Source: JBBTQX01 sp964366055
GTDB lineage: Bacteria > Patescibacteriota > Minisyncoccia > UBA6257 > GWB1-50-10
Assembly (NCBI GenBank): GCA_964366055.1
Contig: CAYISE010000006.1
Span: 1-37,823 of the forward strand
DNA length: 37,823 bases
Direction of reading: 5' to 3'
In this document: positions 15,895 to 23,747 of the stretch, one piece after another
How the letters are laid out: the number at the start of each line of letters is the position of its first letter
Numbering within the stretch: the stretch's first letter is position 1
The notes under the pieces: model-generated
What the model was told of the DNA's origin: nothing
The model's database searches: none
Seen by the model: only the letters and a program-made list of their open reading frames with translations
Program-made: the position numbers and the translations under genes

Positions 15895-16299
15895 ATGTCA
15901 GAAAAGATTAAAATACTCGCAGCGGAAAACAAGTTTTTAAAACTGATTTCCGGTGGGGAGGAACTCGTCCTCGACGAAACGAAGAGAACCACCGTTTGGG
16001 TCTATGAAATGGGGGAGAAGGATGCTACTTTCGCCCAGATGTTCGGATCGCTCTCAAACGATCTGAATAAACTGTGTCTGACGTACGCACATATCAAGAA
16101 TTTCGTGAAGAAATACCGAAATTGGCTCCGTATTGACGGATACGGAACGTTCTTTCTGTTTAAAGTCGGCGATAAGTTCTTCGTCGTTAGCGTGTCTATA
16201 AATTCAGCTGGCTTGGTTGTGCGTGTGCACCGATTTGAGTCCTCTGCCTGGTGGAGCGGCGGAGGCCGTCGTCGTCTCGTTGTCCCGCAACTGACCTGA
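15895..16299 (+). CDS. Hypothetical protein, 134 aa, probably acquired
   Basis: I do not recognise this soluble protein. It has no signal peptide or membrane segment. The middle reads as alpha helix (SLSNDLNKLCLTYAHIKNFVKKY) and the second half as beta strands with aromatic residues (YGTFFLFKVGDKFFVVSVSI), ending in a Trp- and Arg-rich tail (SSAWWSGGGRRR). It is a single-gene unit with its own promoter, a perfect Shine-Dalgarno and its own terminator, unlike the coupled, SD-less genes around it. That points to import from another genome, but no mobile-element gene adjoins it. Confidence 0.7.
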   Translation: MSEKIKILAAENKFLKLISGGEELVLDETKRTTVWVYEMGEKDATFAQMFGSLSNDLNKLCLTYAHIKNFVKKYRNWLRIDGYGTFFLFKVGDKFFVVSVSINSAGLVVRVHRFESSAWWSGGGRRRLVVPQLT

Positions 16300-16318
16300 C
16301 GGTTGTTAACATTTGATG

Positions 16319-16362
16319 AGTCCCTTGGATTATTTAATTTTGAATCCGGGGGACTTTTATTT
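16319..16362 (+). terminator. Intrinsic terminator after the 15895 gene
   Basis: Stem 16319-16331 with 16342-16355 (agtccc ... gggact, including two G-T pairs) around a 10-base AT loop, followed by ttttatttta. It also separates this gene from the convergent glycosyltransferase. Confidence 0.75.
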
Positions 16363-18218
16363 TACAAATGGTAGACAAAAATAGAAGTGCCTACACGATA
16401 GTCCGGCGGGGGGACGTTGCCCAGGCCCGGCGGAATGGGCCTTATTTTTTGAAGCCACTCGTATGCATCCGCGGGATTTCTTGTAAGGCCGGATTTTACC
16501 GGCTGAACGGAGCTTTGAAGGAAACCGACCGAGACAGCCAGCCACTCAATGCTCTTATTTTTGGGATTGCCGCTTGAGGAGTGCCATATTTCGGCGACAT
16601 CTTTTCCCAGATAATATTGGGGATCGCCGCCCCCGAAGTAGTCCACGGCAATTTTCTGAATCTTCCCGCCAATCGGCGGATTTTCCACGAATTGTTTGAG
16701 TCGTTTCAGGTCCTGGCCCCAATCATAATTTGAATCCACCACGTAACGGTAGCCGTTCATGGTGCCGCCGCCCGCTTCATTGAAATAAGAAAGAAAATAA
16801 GGATAGGCCGCGAAGGTTTCACCGGCGGACCAAATCAAAATAACGATTAAAACCCCGTACTTCAGATAGCGGCCGGTATTTTTTCCGAACCATTTTTTCA
16901 ATCCGCTCGTCAGCAGAATGTAAATCAGCGGTAGAGCGGGCATTAAATGCCGGAAACCGATGTTTAGGGGGCTGTTTATGCTGTAAGCCCAGTAAATCAC
17001 CGTCAAAATCAACAGGCCAAACTCGCTGAAATTAGTCCCGAGATATTCGCCGAACTTTTGGATTATTTTCCCTCCCTTGAATTTCGCGACGGTATTTTTC
17101 AGACCGAGAATCAGAGCGAAAAAGAGAAGCAGGAGGGAGGGCAAAGGTTCTTTAAGCAGAAAAACGACCGGGAAGTAAGAACGCCAGCCGGCGTTGGAAA
17201 TTTCACCCAGAAAATAAGATGTGTTTCCGCCAGCCGAGCGTTGAAACACCATCAGAATACCCAAAACATATTGGGCGGCCGGCCGCGTGAAATTATTTTT
17301 CACCAGGTCTATGTTGAATTGGGCCAGCCAGCGCGGCTGGAATGAGGCCAGAATTTCAGTCGTGTCGCTCAATTGTTTTGAAGCGGGGTAGTTCAGAGTG
17401 AAGAGAAAATAAACCGCGTAAATTACAACGAAGGCGACGAGAAAAATTAAAAGCAGATTGCCCAGATATTTGATCGCCCGCCCCGCGAAGTAGCGGAAGG
17501 GATACTGGCCGATGCCGGCGGATTTTTTCCGAATCATTTCACCCAGCCAGAAGAAAAACAGAATTATAAAAAAGAAGGGAATAAGTAAAACGGCGGAAAA
17601 TTTCAAAAGTAAGGCGACCCCTAAACCCGCGCCCGCCCAGAATAAATTTTTGTTGGTCCGGCTTTCCAGAAATTTCGTGAAGAGATAGGTGGCGAGCAGG
17701 AAGCCGAAAGCGGCGGCGATGTCGGTGGTGACATAATGGCCTTGCGCCAGCACGGTGGGGGAGAGGCCGAAAAGAAACGACGGCAGAAGCGCCCACCATT
17801 TTCCGAACAATTCCCGGGACCAGACGTAAATCAGAATAATAGTGAGAAGCGTGAGAATCATCGGAAAAATTCTGGCTATTTGCACAATCTCATCGGCGTC
17901 ATTGCCGGAGCGGTAAAGGAAAATATTTCCCGTATCCCACTGAGCGTTCAGCCCCTCCGTCCAATTTTTGTCATTGACGGGAAAACGCGGATTGATGCTC
18001 AAAAGCGGCAGTCCGGCAAGGGCTTTCAAAAGCGGCGGATGTTCCGGATTCAGCCGGTAATCCAGATATTTAATGTAGGAGTAGCCCGAAGGAATGTGAG
18101 CCAGTTCGTCCATAGTGGCCGATTCCTCGCGAGAGACGCTCGCCATCAGATAGCCGCTCGTAACGATGATTAAAACAAGAAAAATCACCGGCCCAAGAGA
18201 GTAAAATTTGTTCTTCAT
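16362..18218 (-). CDS. Integral membrane glycosyltransferase, GT39/PMT-like (GT-C fold)
   Basis: Protein of 618 aa with about 11-13 membrane helices. The first luminal loop has the acidic pair and pattern ESATMDELAHIPSGYSYIKYLDYRLNPEHPPLLKALAGLPLL, typical of GT-C transferases that use lipid-linked sugars (PMT/ArnT group). The C-terminal part includes a soluble stretch VVDSNYDWGQDLKRLKQFV seen in many CPR members. It probably glycosylates surface proteins or lipids. The frame is open to 18266, but the Met at 18218 sits right after a TATAAT box and before a positively charged lead-in to helix 1, so I use it. It is divergent from the pilin gene. Confidence 0.82.
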   Translation of the reverse strand: MKNKFYSLGPVIFLVLIIVTSGYLMASVSREESATMDELAHIPSGYSYIKYLDYRLNPEHPPLLKALAGLPLLSINPRFPVNDKNWTEGLNAQWDTGNIFLYRSGNDADEIVQIARIFPMILTLLTIILIYVWSRELFGKWWALLPSFLFGLSPTVLAQGHYVTTDIAAAFGFLLATYLFTKFLESRTNKNLFWAGAGLGVALLLKFSAVLLIPFFFIILFFFWLGEMIRKKSAGIGQYPFRYFAGRAIKYLGNLLLIFLVAFVVIYAVYFLFTLNYPASKQLSDTTEILASFQPRWLAQFNIDLVKNNFTRPAAQYVLGILMVFQRSAGGNTSYFLGEISNAGWRSYFPVVFLLKEPLPSLLLLFFALILGLKNTVAKFKGGKIIQKFGEYLGTNFSEFGLLILTVIYWAYSINSPLNIGFRHLMPALPLIYILLTSGLKKWFGKNTGRYLKYGVLIVILIWSAGETFAAYPYFLSYFNEAGGGTMNGYRYVVDSNYDWGQDLKRLKQFVENPPIGGKIQKIAVDYFGGGDPQYYLGKDVAEIWHSSSGNPKNKSIEWLAVSVGFLQSSVQPVKSGLTRNPADAYEWLQKIRPIPPGLGNVPPPDYRVGTSIFVYHL

Positions 18219-18225
18219 TTGTGAT

Positions 18226-18231
18226 ATTATA
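18226..18231 (-). promoter_or_regulatory. -10 box of the glycosyltransferase, leaderless layout, overlapping the divergent pilin promoter
   Basis: On the minus strand TATAAT ends 7 bases before the ATG at 18218, so the mRNA would start at or just before the start codon. No convincing -35 box is visible. The plus strand of the same spot reads tatact (18228-18233), a possible -10 box for the pilin gene starting at 18244, so the two divergent genes share this site. Confidence 0.6.
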
Positions 18232-18243
18232 CTATATGAATAA

Positions 18244-19056
18244 ATGTTTATGAATTTTCGGAACAAAAAAGGATATTCGCTGATTGAACTTCTGGTCTAT
18301 GTCGCCATTTTCGCCGTGAGCGCGGTTTTTCTGACGGCGATTTTGCTTACGATCACCAGAATTCAAACGCGCCAAAATTCCGTGAACGAGGTGAATCAAC
18401 AGATGTCTTTTGTCGCCAATACCATTCAGCAACTGGTTCAGCAGGCTAGTTTGATTGACATTACGGCCGGCGCGGCGACCACGACGTTAAGTCTCCGGAT
18501 GACTTCCTCTACGCTTGACCCGACTCTGATTTACGCGAGCGGCACGGCCATTTACTTAAGCGAGGGTTCGGTGATTCCTTCCAGTACGCCGGCCGCGATT
18601 ACCAACTCCAACGTGACAGTGGATAATTTTACGGTGACTAAGTATGAAAATCTTGGCGGATTTTCGCTCATTCAATTGGGACTTACGATGACTTACAATT
18701 CTCCCACCCCTTCGGCGCAACTGACCCGTTCCCTTCAGACCTCCATCGCGCGGGTTTCCGCCGCCCAGTTTGATTCGTCGGTGTATCCCGCGACGAACGG
18801 CGCGCTGGATTTGGGTCTTTCCAATAATCAATGGCGCTACGGGTATTTCAGCAGCGACGTTACCATCAACGGCGTTTTGGGATTGGGTGTCAATCCGCCT
18901 TTCAGTAATGCCAGTACCACCTTGAAGTCAAACGGCAACATCGGCTTTTCCAACTCCAGTTACGGCGTGATTTTGAACTCCCCCGGCGGCACCTGTTTCC
19001 GTTTGGGTATCAGTAACGCCGGCATCATCACGACGAGCACGGTTACGTGTCCGTGA
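18244..19056 (+). CDS. Type IV pilin-like prepilin
   Basis: Protein of 270 aa with a class III prepilin signal: a short basic leader (NFRNKKG) cut before YSLIELLVYVAIFAV, with the conserved Glu at position 5 of the mature chain, then a hydrophobic helix and an amphipathic coil (QTRQNSVNEVNQQMSFVANTIQQLV). The body is Thr/Ser-rich. The C-terminal part (ALDLGLSNNQWRYGYFSSDV onward) ends in a module with two cysteines (GGTCFRLG ... TVTCP). It could be a minor pilin or pseudopilin. ATG at 18250 is an equally possible start. A prepilin peptidase would be required from elsewhere in the genome. Confidence 0.8.
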   Translation: MFMNFRNKKGYSLIELLVYVAIFAVSAVFLTAILLTITRIQTRQNSVNEVNQQMSFVANTIQQLVQQASLIDITAGAATTTLSLRMTSSTLDPTLIYASGTAIYLSEGSVIPSSTPAAITNSNVTVDNFTVTKYENLGGFSLIQLGLTMTYNSPTPSAQLTRSLQTSIARVSAAQFDSSVYPATNGALDLGLSNNQWRYGYFSSDVTINGVLGLGVNPPFSNASTTLKSNGNIGFSNSSYGVILNSPGGTCFRLGISNAGIITTSTVTCP

Positions 19057-19069
19057 TTTTAGGCGGCAT

Positions 19070-20005
19070 ATGGAAAATCAAAAAGGATTTATTCAGATAC
19101 CTATTCTAATTGTAATTATTTTAGGCGTTTTAGTTGTCGGTGGCACTAGTTATATCGGGGTAAAACAATATCAGAATTATCAAGTAGAAAGGATGAAGAA
19201 TGAAGAACTGACACAAAAATCCCAAGAGCAGAGTAATTCGGAGGTTGAAAAATTAAGACAGGAAGTAGAAACGCTGAAAAACCAAAAACCGCAAGTTATA
19301 ACCCAAACAATCACTAAAGAAGTTCCGGTATCAAGTGAAAATTCAGGAATTTCACAGGATAAAAGCGCTACACTCCCATTAACATACATTCAGAATCAAA
19401 GCCAAGTTCCAAGCATAACTGAAATTGTTGGTAATTGGAGATTTTTTACTGCTAAGGTAGAACATTCAGATAGATCGGGTTGGGGATCAGGTTTTATTAC
19501 TAAAAGTTCAGACGGAACTTTTAAAATCTTAACAAATAAACATGTTGTTGAAGGTGGAACTATTTTCAACATAAGATTTCCGGGGAATCCATTTAATCCT
19601 TTTAGAAGTGCTGTTATATATCGTGGGTCAGAAGATTTTGCAACCCTTTCACTTGGAAATTCTGATGAATATCTAAAAAATCTTATCTCTGGCAATGCTT
19701 ATCAGGGCATTTGTCCTGAAAATCAAAAACCGATTTTGGGCGATGAGATTTTGATTTTGGGTTATCCCGCCACTGGATCTCAAACGGATGTAACGGTAAC
19801 CAGAGGTATAATTTCAGGTTTTGAAAGGAACTACTATATAACTGACGCTAAAATCAATCCGGGTAATTCGGGTGGGGTAGCCATTAACATTAAGAATAAT
19901 TGCTATTTTGGTATCCCGACATATGGAGTTAATACAAAAACATATACTGCGACCGAGACCCTTGGTAGAATTCTTGATATTTGGAAAGTTATGAACCAGT
20001 TTTGA
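19070..20005 (+). CDS. Membrane-anchored trypsin-like serine protease
   Basis: Protein of 311 aa. The N-terminus QKGFIQIPILIVIILGVLVV is a membrane helix that resembles a prepilin leader without Glu5. A coiled coil follows (about 38-72), then a linker and a chymotrypsin-fold domain (about 120-305). The triad is visible: His158 in TNKHVV, Asp189 in SEDFATLSLG and Ser267 in NPGNSGG. There is no PDZ domain, unlike DegP. Codon use looks more AT-rich than in neighbours. It follows the pilin gene by 13 bases, so a role at the cell surface or in pilin-related processing is plausible but inferred. Confidence 0.82.
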   Translation: MENQKGFIQIPILIVIILGVLVVGGTSYIGVKQYQNYQVERMKNEELTQKSQEQSNSEVEKLRQEVETLKNQKPQVITQTITKEVPVSSENSGISQDKSATLPLTYIQNQSQVPSITEIVGNWRFFTAKVEHSDRSGWGSGFITKSSDGTFKILTNKHVVEGGTIFNIRFPGNPFNPFRSAVIYRGSEDFATLSLGNSDEYLKNLISGNAYQGICPENQKPILGDEILILGYPATGSQTDVTVTRGIISGFERNYYITDAKINPGNSGGVAINIKNNCYFGIPTYGVNTKTYTATETLGRILDIWKVMNQF

Positions 20006-20121
20006 ATCGGGATAAATCTAATCCAACAAAAAACAAAAACCTGTTCCTGAAAAAGCATCGCCGGAATGAATGTAAAAATCCGCGAGCGAGGAGGAAGTTG
20101 AATTTCAGCCGGTTTAAGCAG

Positions 20122-20143
20122 GCGATACGATTAATCGTATCGC
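20122..20143. repeat. Perfect 22-base palindrome
   Basis: Every base pairs with its mirror partner around a central ttaa (arms gcgatacga / tcgtatcgc). It follows repeat core copy b, as inner hairpins follow the other core copies. Confidence 0.85.
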
Positions 20144-20176
20144 TTAAGAGATGGTCTAATTGATTAGATCACTTCA

Positions 20177-20200
20177 GGCACTACAGTTAACTGTAGTGCC
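20177..20200. repeat. Perfect 24-base palindrome
   Basis: Arms ggcactacag and ctgtagtgcc flank a central ttaa. The shared ttaa centre with the palindrome at 20122-20143 suggests a common design. It could be a transcription stop hairpin, a DNA-binding site or a repeat unit. Confidence 0.85.
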
Positions 20201-20299
20201 GAGAAATAGCATTGAGATTCGGTTTTTATAACAATTGGCAAAATTGCAGAAGCTGTATTCTCTGAGGTAACTCTCGGAGTTTTCCAACAACTCAATAAA

Positions 20300-20491
20300 G
20301 AAACAAGAAAATCTGTCTCTGAGAGAGTATTGCCGTAGCGGGTTTCAAAATCACCGAGCGAGGAGGAAGGAGTAGAAAAGTATCGTTACTATCCTATCCG
20401 GACGATCGGAAAGATAGGATAGTAGAAGGCACGGGAAATAAAGAAAAATGGAGTATTCCGCCTGTGTTTCTCGAGGCAACTTTCTCGTTTC
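20300..20491 (+). repeat. Nested palindromic unit carrying repeat core copy c
   Basis: Closing arms gaaacaagaaa (20300-20310) and tttctcgtttc (20481-20491) pair at 10 of 11 positions. Inside, gagagagtattgcc (20321-20334) can pair with ggcaactttctc (20475-20486, partly an alternative to the closing stem). The core gtattgccg ... tcaaaatcaccgag ... gaggaaggag runs 20327-20378 and is followed by the 11-bp hairpin 20388-20423. The layout copies element B at 5618-5826, although the closing stems have unrelated sequences. Confidence 0.65.
20388..20423 (+). repeat. 36-base hairpin repeat, copy 1
   Basis: Perfect 11-bp stem actatcctatc / gataggatagt with a 14-base loop containing ggacgatcgga. The reverse complement of 27003-27038 matches it at 33 of 36 positions. 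One of the three differences turns a stem A-T pair into G-T, which keeps pairing. Confidence 0.8.
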
Positions 20492-20656
20492 CAATAAAAA
20501 ATATTAAATAAGAATTTTCTATTCCGAGCGAATATTTCCCGGAGTGCGTTTAAAAATTCCCGAGCGACTTGCGTTAAATGAGCCAGGACCCCGACCGAAT
20601 GGGAGTAGGATGGCGAATAGCAACGAAGCGAGGGATAGAAGATTCTTATTACTCCA

Positions 20657-20683
20657 CTAGCGCTTGACATCTCCGAGTGCTAA
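20657..20683 (+). promoter_or_regulatory. CIRCE operator of the hrcA-dnaK operon
   Basis: Right half gagtgctaa (20675-20683) is a perfect CIRCE half-site. The 9-base spacer is standard. The left half ctagcgctt (20657-20665) matches the consensus ttagcactc at about six of nine positions. HrcA binding here would block the promoter, giving heat-inducible autoregulation. Confidence 0.85.
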
Positions 20684-20691
20684 TGTATAAT
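20664..20691 (+). promoter_or_regulatory. Promoter of the hrcA-grpE-dnaK operon
   Basis: TTGACA at 20664-20669, a 16-base spacer and TATAAT at 20686-20691. Both boxes match the consensus perfectly. CIRCE lies across the -35 box and the spacer. The predicted leader before ATG 20703 is only about 5 bases. Confidence 0.88.
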
Positions 20692-20702
20692 TATTCTTAA
20701 TT

Positions 20703-21410
20703 ATGACAGAGAGAACTCAGGCAATTTTAGAAGCCGCGGTGCGGGATTTTATAAAGACCAACGAACCTATCACCTCCGAGCGGCTTTACGAAACACGCGA
20801 TTTCGGCATAAAGCCGGCGATGATTCGCTGGGAACTTTCCGATTTGAGCGACGACGGGTATTTTTCTCAGCGCCATCCGTCCGGCGGTCGAATTCCGACC
20901 GATAAGGCCTACCGCTTCTTTGTTGAAGATTTTTTGGCTTCTGAACCGAAAGAAGAAAAAATGTTAGAATCTTTCAGGGATTTGATCGCCGGTTTTATGA
21001 AAGGCGAGCGGAAATCTTTCGTGGAAGAAGTGGCGGATCAATTCGGCCTCCTGGGCGCGGGTTTCTTTCCCGAGGAGGAAGAATTTTACGGCAGCGGTTT
21101 GAATGAGCTTCTGGAACAGTTGGACACCGCGACGAAAGAGGATTTGGTTGAGGTGGTCAGGGATTTTGAGATGCTTCCCGAGCGGATTTTGGAGAATAAA
21201 TCTTGGTGGGAGAAAGAAAAAGAATGGCCGCGGGTTTTCATCGGCGGAAGCCCGATTACGAAAAGTCCCAATATTTCGGTTTTTGCGACCTATTTAAGAT
21301 GCGACCCGGAAGATTTTCTTTTTATTACAATCGGCCCCAAGAGAATGGATTATGCGAGGCCGATTAGATTTCTAAAGTCGCTTTTTAAAATTAATCAAAG
21401 ATATGGATGA
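20703..21410 (+). CDS. hrcA: Heat-inducible transcription repressor HrcA, short form
   Basis: Repressor of chaperone genes that binds CIRCE. The 235-aa product keeps the N-terminal winged helix with the diagnostic stretch IRWELSDLSDDGYFSQRHPSGGRIPTDKAYRFF. The middle and C-terminal GAF-like and dimerisation region is much shorter than in typical HrcA (about 340 aa). It is preceded by a CIRCE element and overlaps grpE by 8 bases, which supports the name. Whether the shortened form still responds to GroEL is unknown. Confidence 0.88.
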   Translation: MTERTQAILEAAVRDFIKTNEPITSERLYETRDFGIKPAMIRWELSDLSDDGYFSQRHPSGGRIPTDKAYRFFVEDFLASEPKEEKMLESFRDLIAGFMKGERKSFVEEVADQFGLLGAGFFPEEEEFYGSGLNELLEQLDTATKEDLVEVVRDFEMLPERILENKSWWEKEKEWPRVFIGGSPITKSPNISVFATYLRCDPEDFLFITIGPKRMDYARPIRFLKSLFKINQRYG

Positions 21411-21888
21411 AAATAAAAATCCAATAAGCGAGAATCCCGAGGAGAGGATTAAGGAATTGGAAAGACAAAATCAGGAATATCTGGACGGTTGGAAAAGAGC
21501 CAAAGCGGATTTAATCAATTATAAAAGGGACGAAGCCCAACGGCTGGAGAGTTTCGCCAAATTCGGCAACGAGGTTTTAATTTCGGATTTAATCGCGGTT
21601 CTGGATAGTTTTGAATCGGGTCTTTCGGCGATTGCCGAGAACGACCCGGCGAGAAAGGGAGTAACTTTGATAAAAAGCCAGCTGGAAAATTTATTGGAGA
21701 AGTACGGACTGGAAAAAATTCAGGTGAAATGCGGAGATCCGTTTGACCCGAATTTGGAAGAGGCGGTGGGAGAGATAAATTCTTCCGAGCCGCCCGGAAC
21801 GATTGGAGAAGAAGTATCGGGAGGATATAAACTCTATAATAAAGTCATAAGACCGGTCAGAGTAAAACTATCAAAAGGTCAAAATTAA
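21403..21888 (+). CDS. grpE: Nucleotide exchange factor GrpE
   Basis: DnaK co-chaperone of 161 aa that releases ADP. An N-terminal long helix (KELERQNQEYLDGWKRAKADLINYKRDEAQRLESFAKFGNEVLISDLIAVLDSFE) is followed by the beta domain with FDPNLEEAVGEINSSEPPGTIGEEVSGGYKLYNKVIRPVRVKLSKG, a good GrpE C-terminus. It overlaps hrcA and precedes dnaK by 17 bases. Confidence 0.95.
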   Translation: MDENKNPISENPEERIKELERQNQEYLDGWKRAKADLINYKRDEAQRLESFAKFGNEVLISDLIAVLDSFESGLSAIAENDPARKGVTLIKSQLENLLEKYGLEKIQVKCGDPFDPNLEEAVGEINSSEPPGTIGEEVSGGYKLYNKVIRPVRVKLSKGQN

Positions 21889-21905
21889 ATAATAACAAAT
21901 AAAGT

Positions 21906-23747
21906 ATGAGCAAAATTTTAGGAATTGATTTAGGAACAACCAACTCGGCGAGCGCGGTCATAGAGGGCGGCGAGCCGAAGGTTTTGGAGAATAATGAGGG
22001 AGCGCGCACCACTCCTTCAATAGTGGCGGTCAATAAATCGGGCGAGCGGCTCACGGGGCTTTTAGCCAAACGTCAGAGCGTCGTGAATCCGCAGAACACG
22101 ATTTATTCGGTGAAGCGGCTCATTGGTCGCAAATGGAGCGACCCGGAGATTCAGCGCGACAAAAAATGGTTGCCTTACGAGATAAAAGAGAGCGCGTCGG
22201 GCGGCGTGGAGATAAAAATGGCGGATAGGTGGTACAAAGCGGAGGAAATATCAGCGATGGTTCTTCAAAAACTCAAGGCCGACGCGGAAGCCAAGTTGGG
22301 TGGGACGGTGGAGGAAGCGGTCATCACCGTGCCGGCTTATTTTGACGACAGCCAGCGCCAGGCGACGAAGAACGCGGGAGAGATCGCCGGTTTTAAAGTG
22401 CGCCGCATTTTGAACGAGCCGACGGCGGCGGCGCTGGCTTACGGCATGAACAAGCAGAAGAACGAGAAAATCGTGGTTTATGATTTCGGCGGCGGCACTT
22501 TTGACATCTCCATTCTGGAAGTGGGAGACGACACGGTGGAGGTGAAAGCGACGGGCGGCGATACCCACTTGGGCGGAGACGATTTTGACAGGATTATCAT
22601 TGAATACCTGATTGCCGAGTACAAGAAACAGGAAGGGATTGACCTTGCCAAAGATACTTTGGCGCTTCAGCGTTTGAAAGAAGGAGCCGAGCGGGCCAAG
22701 CACGAACTCTCCACGACGAATGAGAGCGAGATTAATTTGCCTTACATTTCTTCTAGCGATTCCGGACCGAAACATTTCTTGATGAAACTCACGCGCGCCA
22801 AACTGGAATCGTTAGTGGGCGATTTGATCAGCCACTCCGTTGATTTAGTGAAGGAAGCCGTGACGGCGCCGTCGCCGAAGGGCGCGGGCTTGAAACTTTC
22901 GGATGTGAACGAGGTGATTCTGGTCGGTGGCCAGACCCGGATGCCGGCCATTCAAGAAGCCGTGAAAAAACTTTTTGGCAAAGACCCTCATCAGGGAATT
23001 AATCCCGACGAAGTGGTGGCAGTGGGCGCGGCCATTCAGGCGGGAATTTTACAGGGTGACGTAAAAGATATTCTGCTCTTGGATGTGACGCCTTTGACCT
23101 TGAGTATTGAAACCCTGGGCGGAGTGGCAACGCCGATGATTGAGAAAAATACCACGGTGCCGACCTCCAAGACCCAGGTTTTTTCCACGGCTGGCGACAA
23201 CCAGACCTCGGTGGAGATTCACATCGGCCAGGGCGAGCGGCCGCTCATGGCGGATAATAAAACGCTCGCGCGATTCATTTTAGACGGTATTCCGCCCGCG
23301 TCGCGCGGCCTGCCTCAGATTGAAGTTGTCTTTGATATTGACGCGAACGGAATTCTGACGGTTTCGGCGAAAGACAAAGCGACCGGCAAAGCCCAATCGG
23401 TAAAAATTGAGGCGACGACGAGTTTGAATAAGGATGAAATAGAAAAATTGAAAAAAGAGGCGGCCGAGCACGCTACTGAAGACCAGAAAAAACGGGAACT
23501 GATTGAGGCGAAAAACCAGGCGGAGTCGCTGATTTACATCGCCGAGAAGGGTTTGAAAGACGCCGGCGATAAGGTGAGCGCCGAAATCAAAGAAGAAATT
23601 AAACAGAAATTAAGTTACCTGAAAGAGACGCGGGAAAGCGATGACGCGGAGGCGATAAAAAACGCGACGAACGAACTTTCCGCCACCCTTCAAAAAATCG
23701 GGGAGGCCCTCTATAATAAAAAGGATGACGCCCCTTCAGATAATTAG
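21906..23747 (+). CDS. dnaK: Chaperone DnaK (Hsp70)
   Basis: Protein of 613 aa. ATPase domain with GIDLGTTNSASAVIEGGEP, VITVPAYFDDSQRQATKNAGEIAGFKVRRILNEPTAAALAYG and VYDFGGGTFDISILEV. The linker is DVKDILLLDVTPLTLSIET, then the substrate-binding domain with GERPLMADNKTLARFILDGIPPA and a helical lid. Everything expected is present. Its last 23 bases overlap the start of an unrelated membrane protein gene that separates it from dnaJ. Confidence 0.98.
   Translation: MSKILGIDLGTTNSASAVIEGGEPKVLENNEGARTTPSIVAVNKSGERLTGLLAKRQSVVNPQNTIYSVKRLIGRKWSDPEIQRDKKWLPYEIKESASGGVEIKMADRWYKAEEISAMVLQKLKADAEAKLGGTVEEAVITVPAYFDDSQRQATKNAGEIAGFKVRRILNEPTAAALAYGMNKQKNEKIVVYDFGGGTFDISILEVGDDTVEVKATGGDTHLGGDDFDRIIIEYLIAEYKKQEGIDLAKDTLALQRLKEGAERAKHELSTTNESEINLPYISSSDSGPKHFLMKLTRAKLESLVGDLISHSVDLVKEAVTAPSPKGAGLKLSDVNEVILVGGQTRMPAIQEAVKKLFGKDPHQGINPDEVVAVGAAIQAGILQGDVKDILLLDVTPLTLSIETLGGVATPMIEKNTTVPTSKTQVFSTAGDNQTSVEIHIGQGERPLMADNKTLARFILDGIPPASRGLPQIEVVFDIDANGILTVSAKDKATGKAQSVKIEATTSLNKDEIEKLKKEAAEHATEDQKKRELIEAKNQAESLIYIAEKGLKDAGDKVSAEIKEEIKQKLSYLKETRESDDAEAIKNATNELSATLQKIGEALYNKKDDAPSDN

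Larger units (their letters stand above)
20006..20656. repeat. Intergenic region built of palindromes and dispersed repeat copies
   Basis: No gene is supported in these 651 bases. Reading left to right: repeat core copy b (about 20053-20102), a perfect 22-base palindrome (20122-20143), a shorter one around 20154-20167, a perfect 24-base palindrome (20177-20200), a gaggtaactctcgg-type segment (20258-20287), the complete unit 20300-20491, a second related segment (20467-20494), and a more degenerate core copy d (about 20529-20578). The region ends at the CIRCE and promoter of hrcA. Cores b, c and d are all in the same orientation. Confidence 0.65.

Noticed and set aside
20006..20656. CRISPR array
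   Set aside because: Repeats are palindromic modules of unequal length and spacing, not identical direct repeats with uniform spacers, and no cas gene is present.
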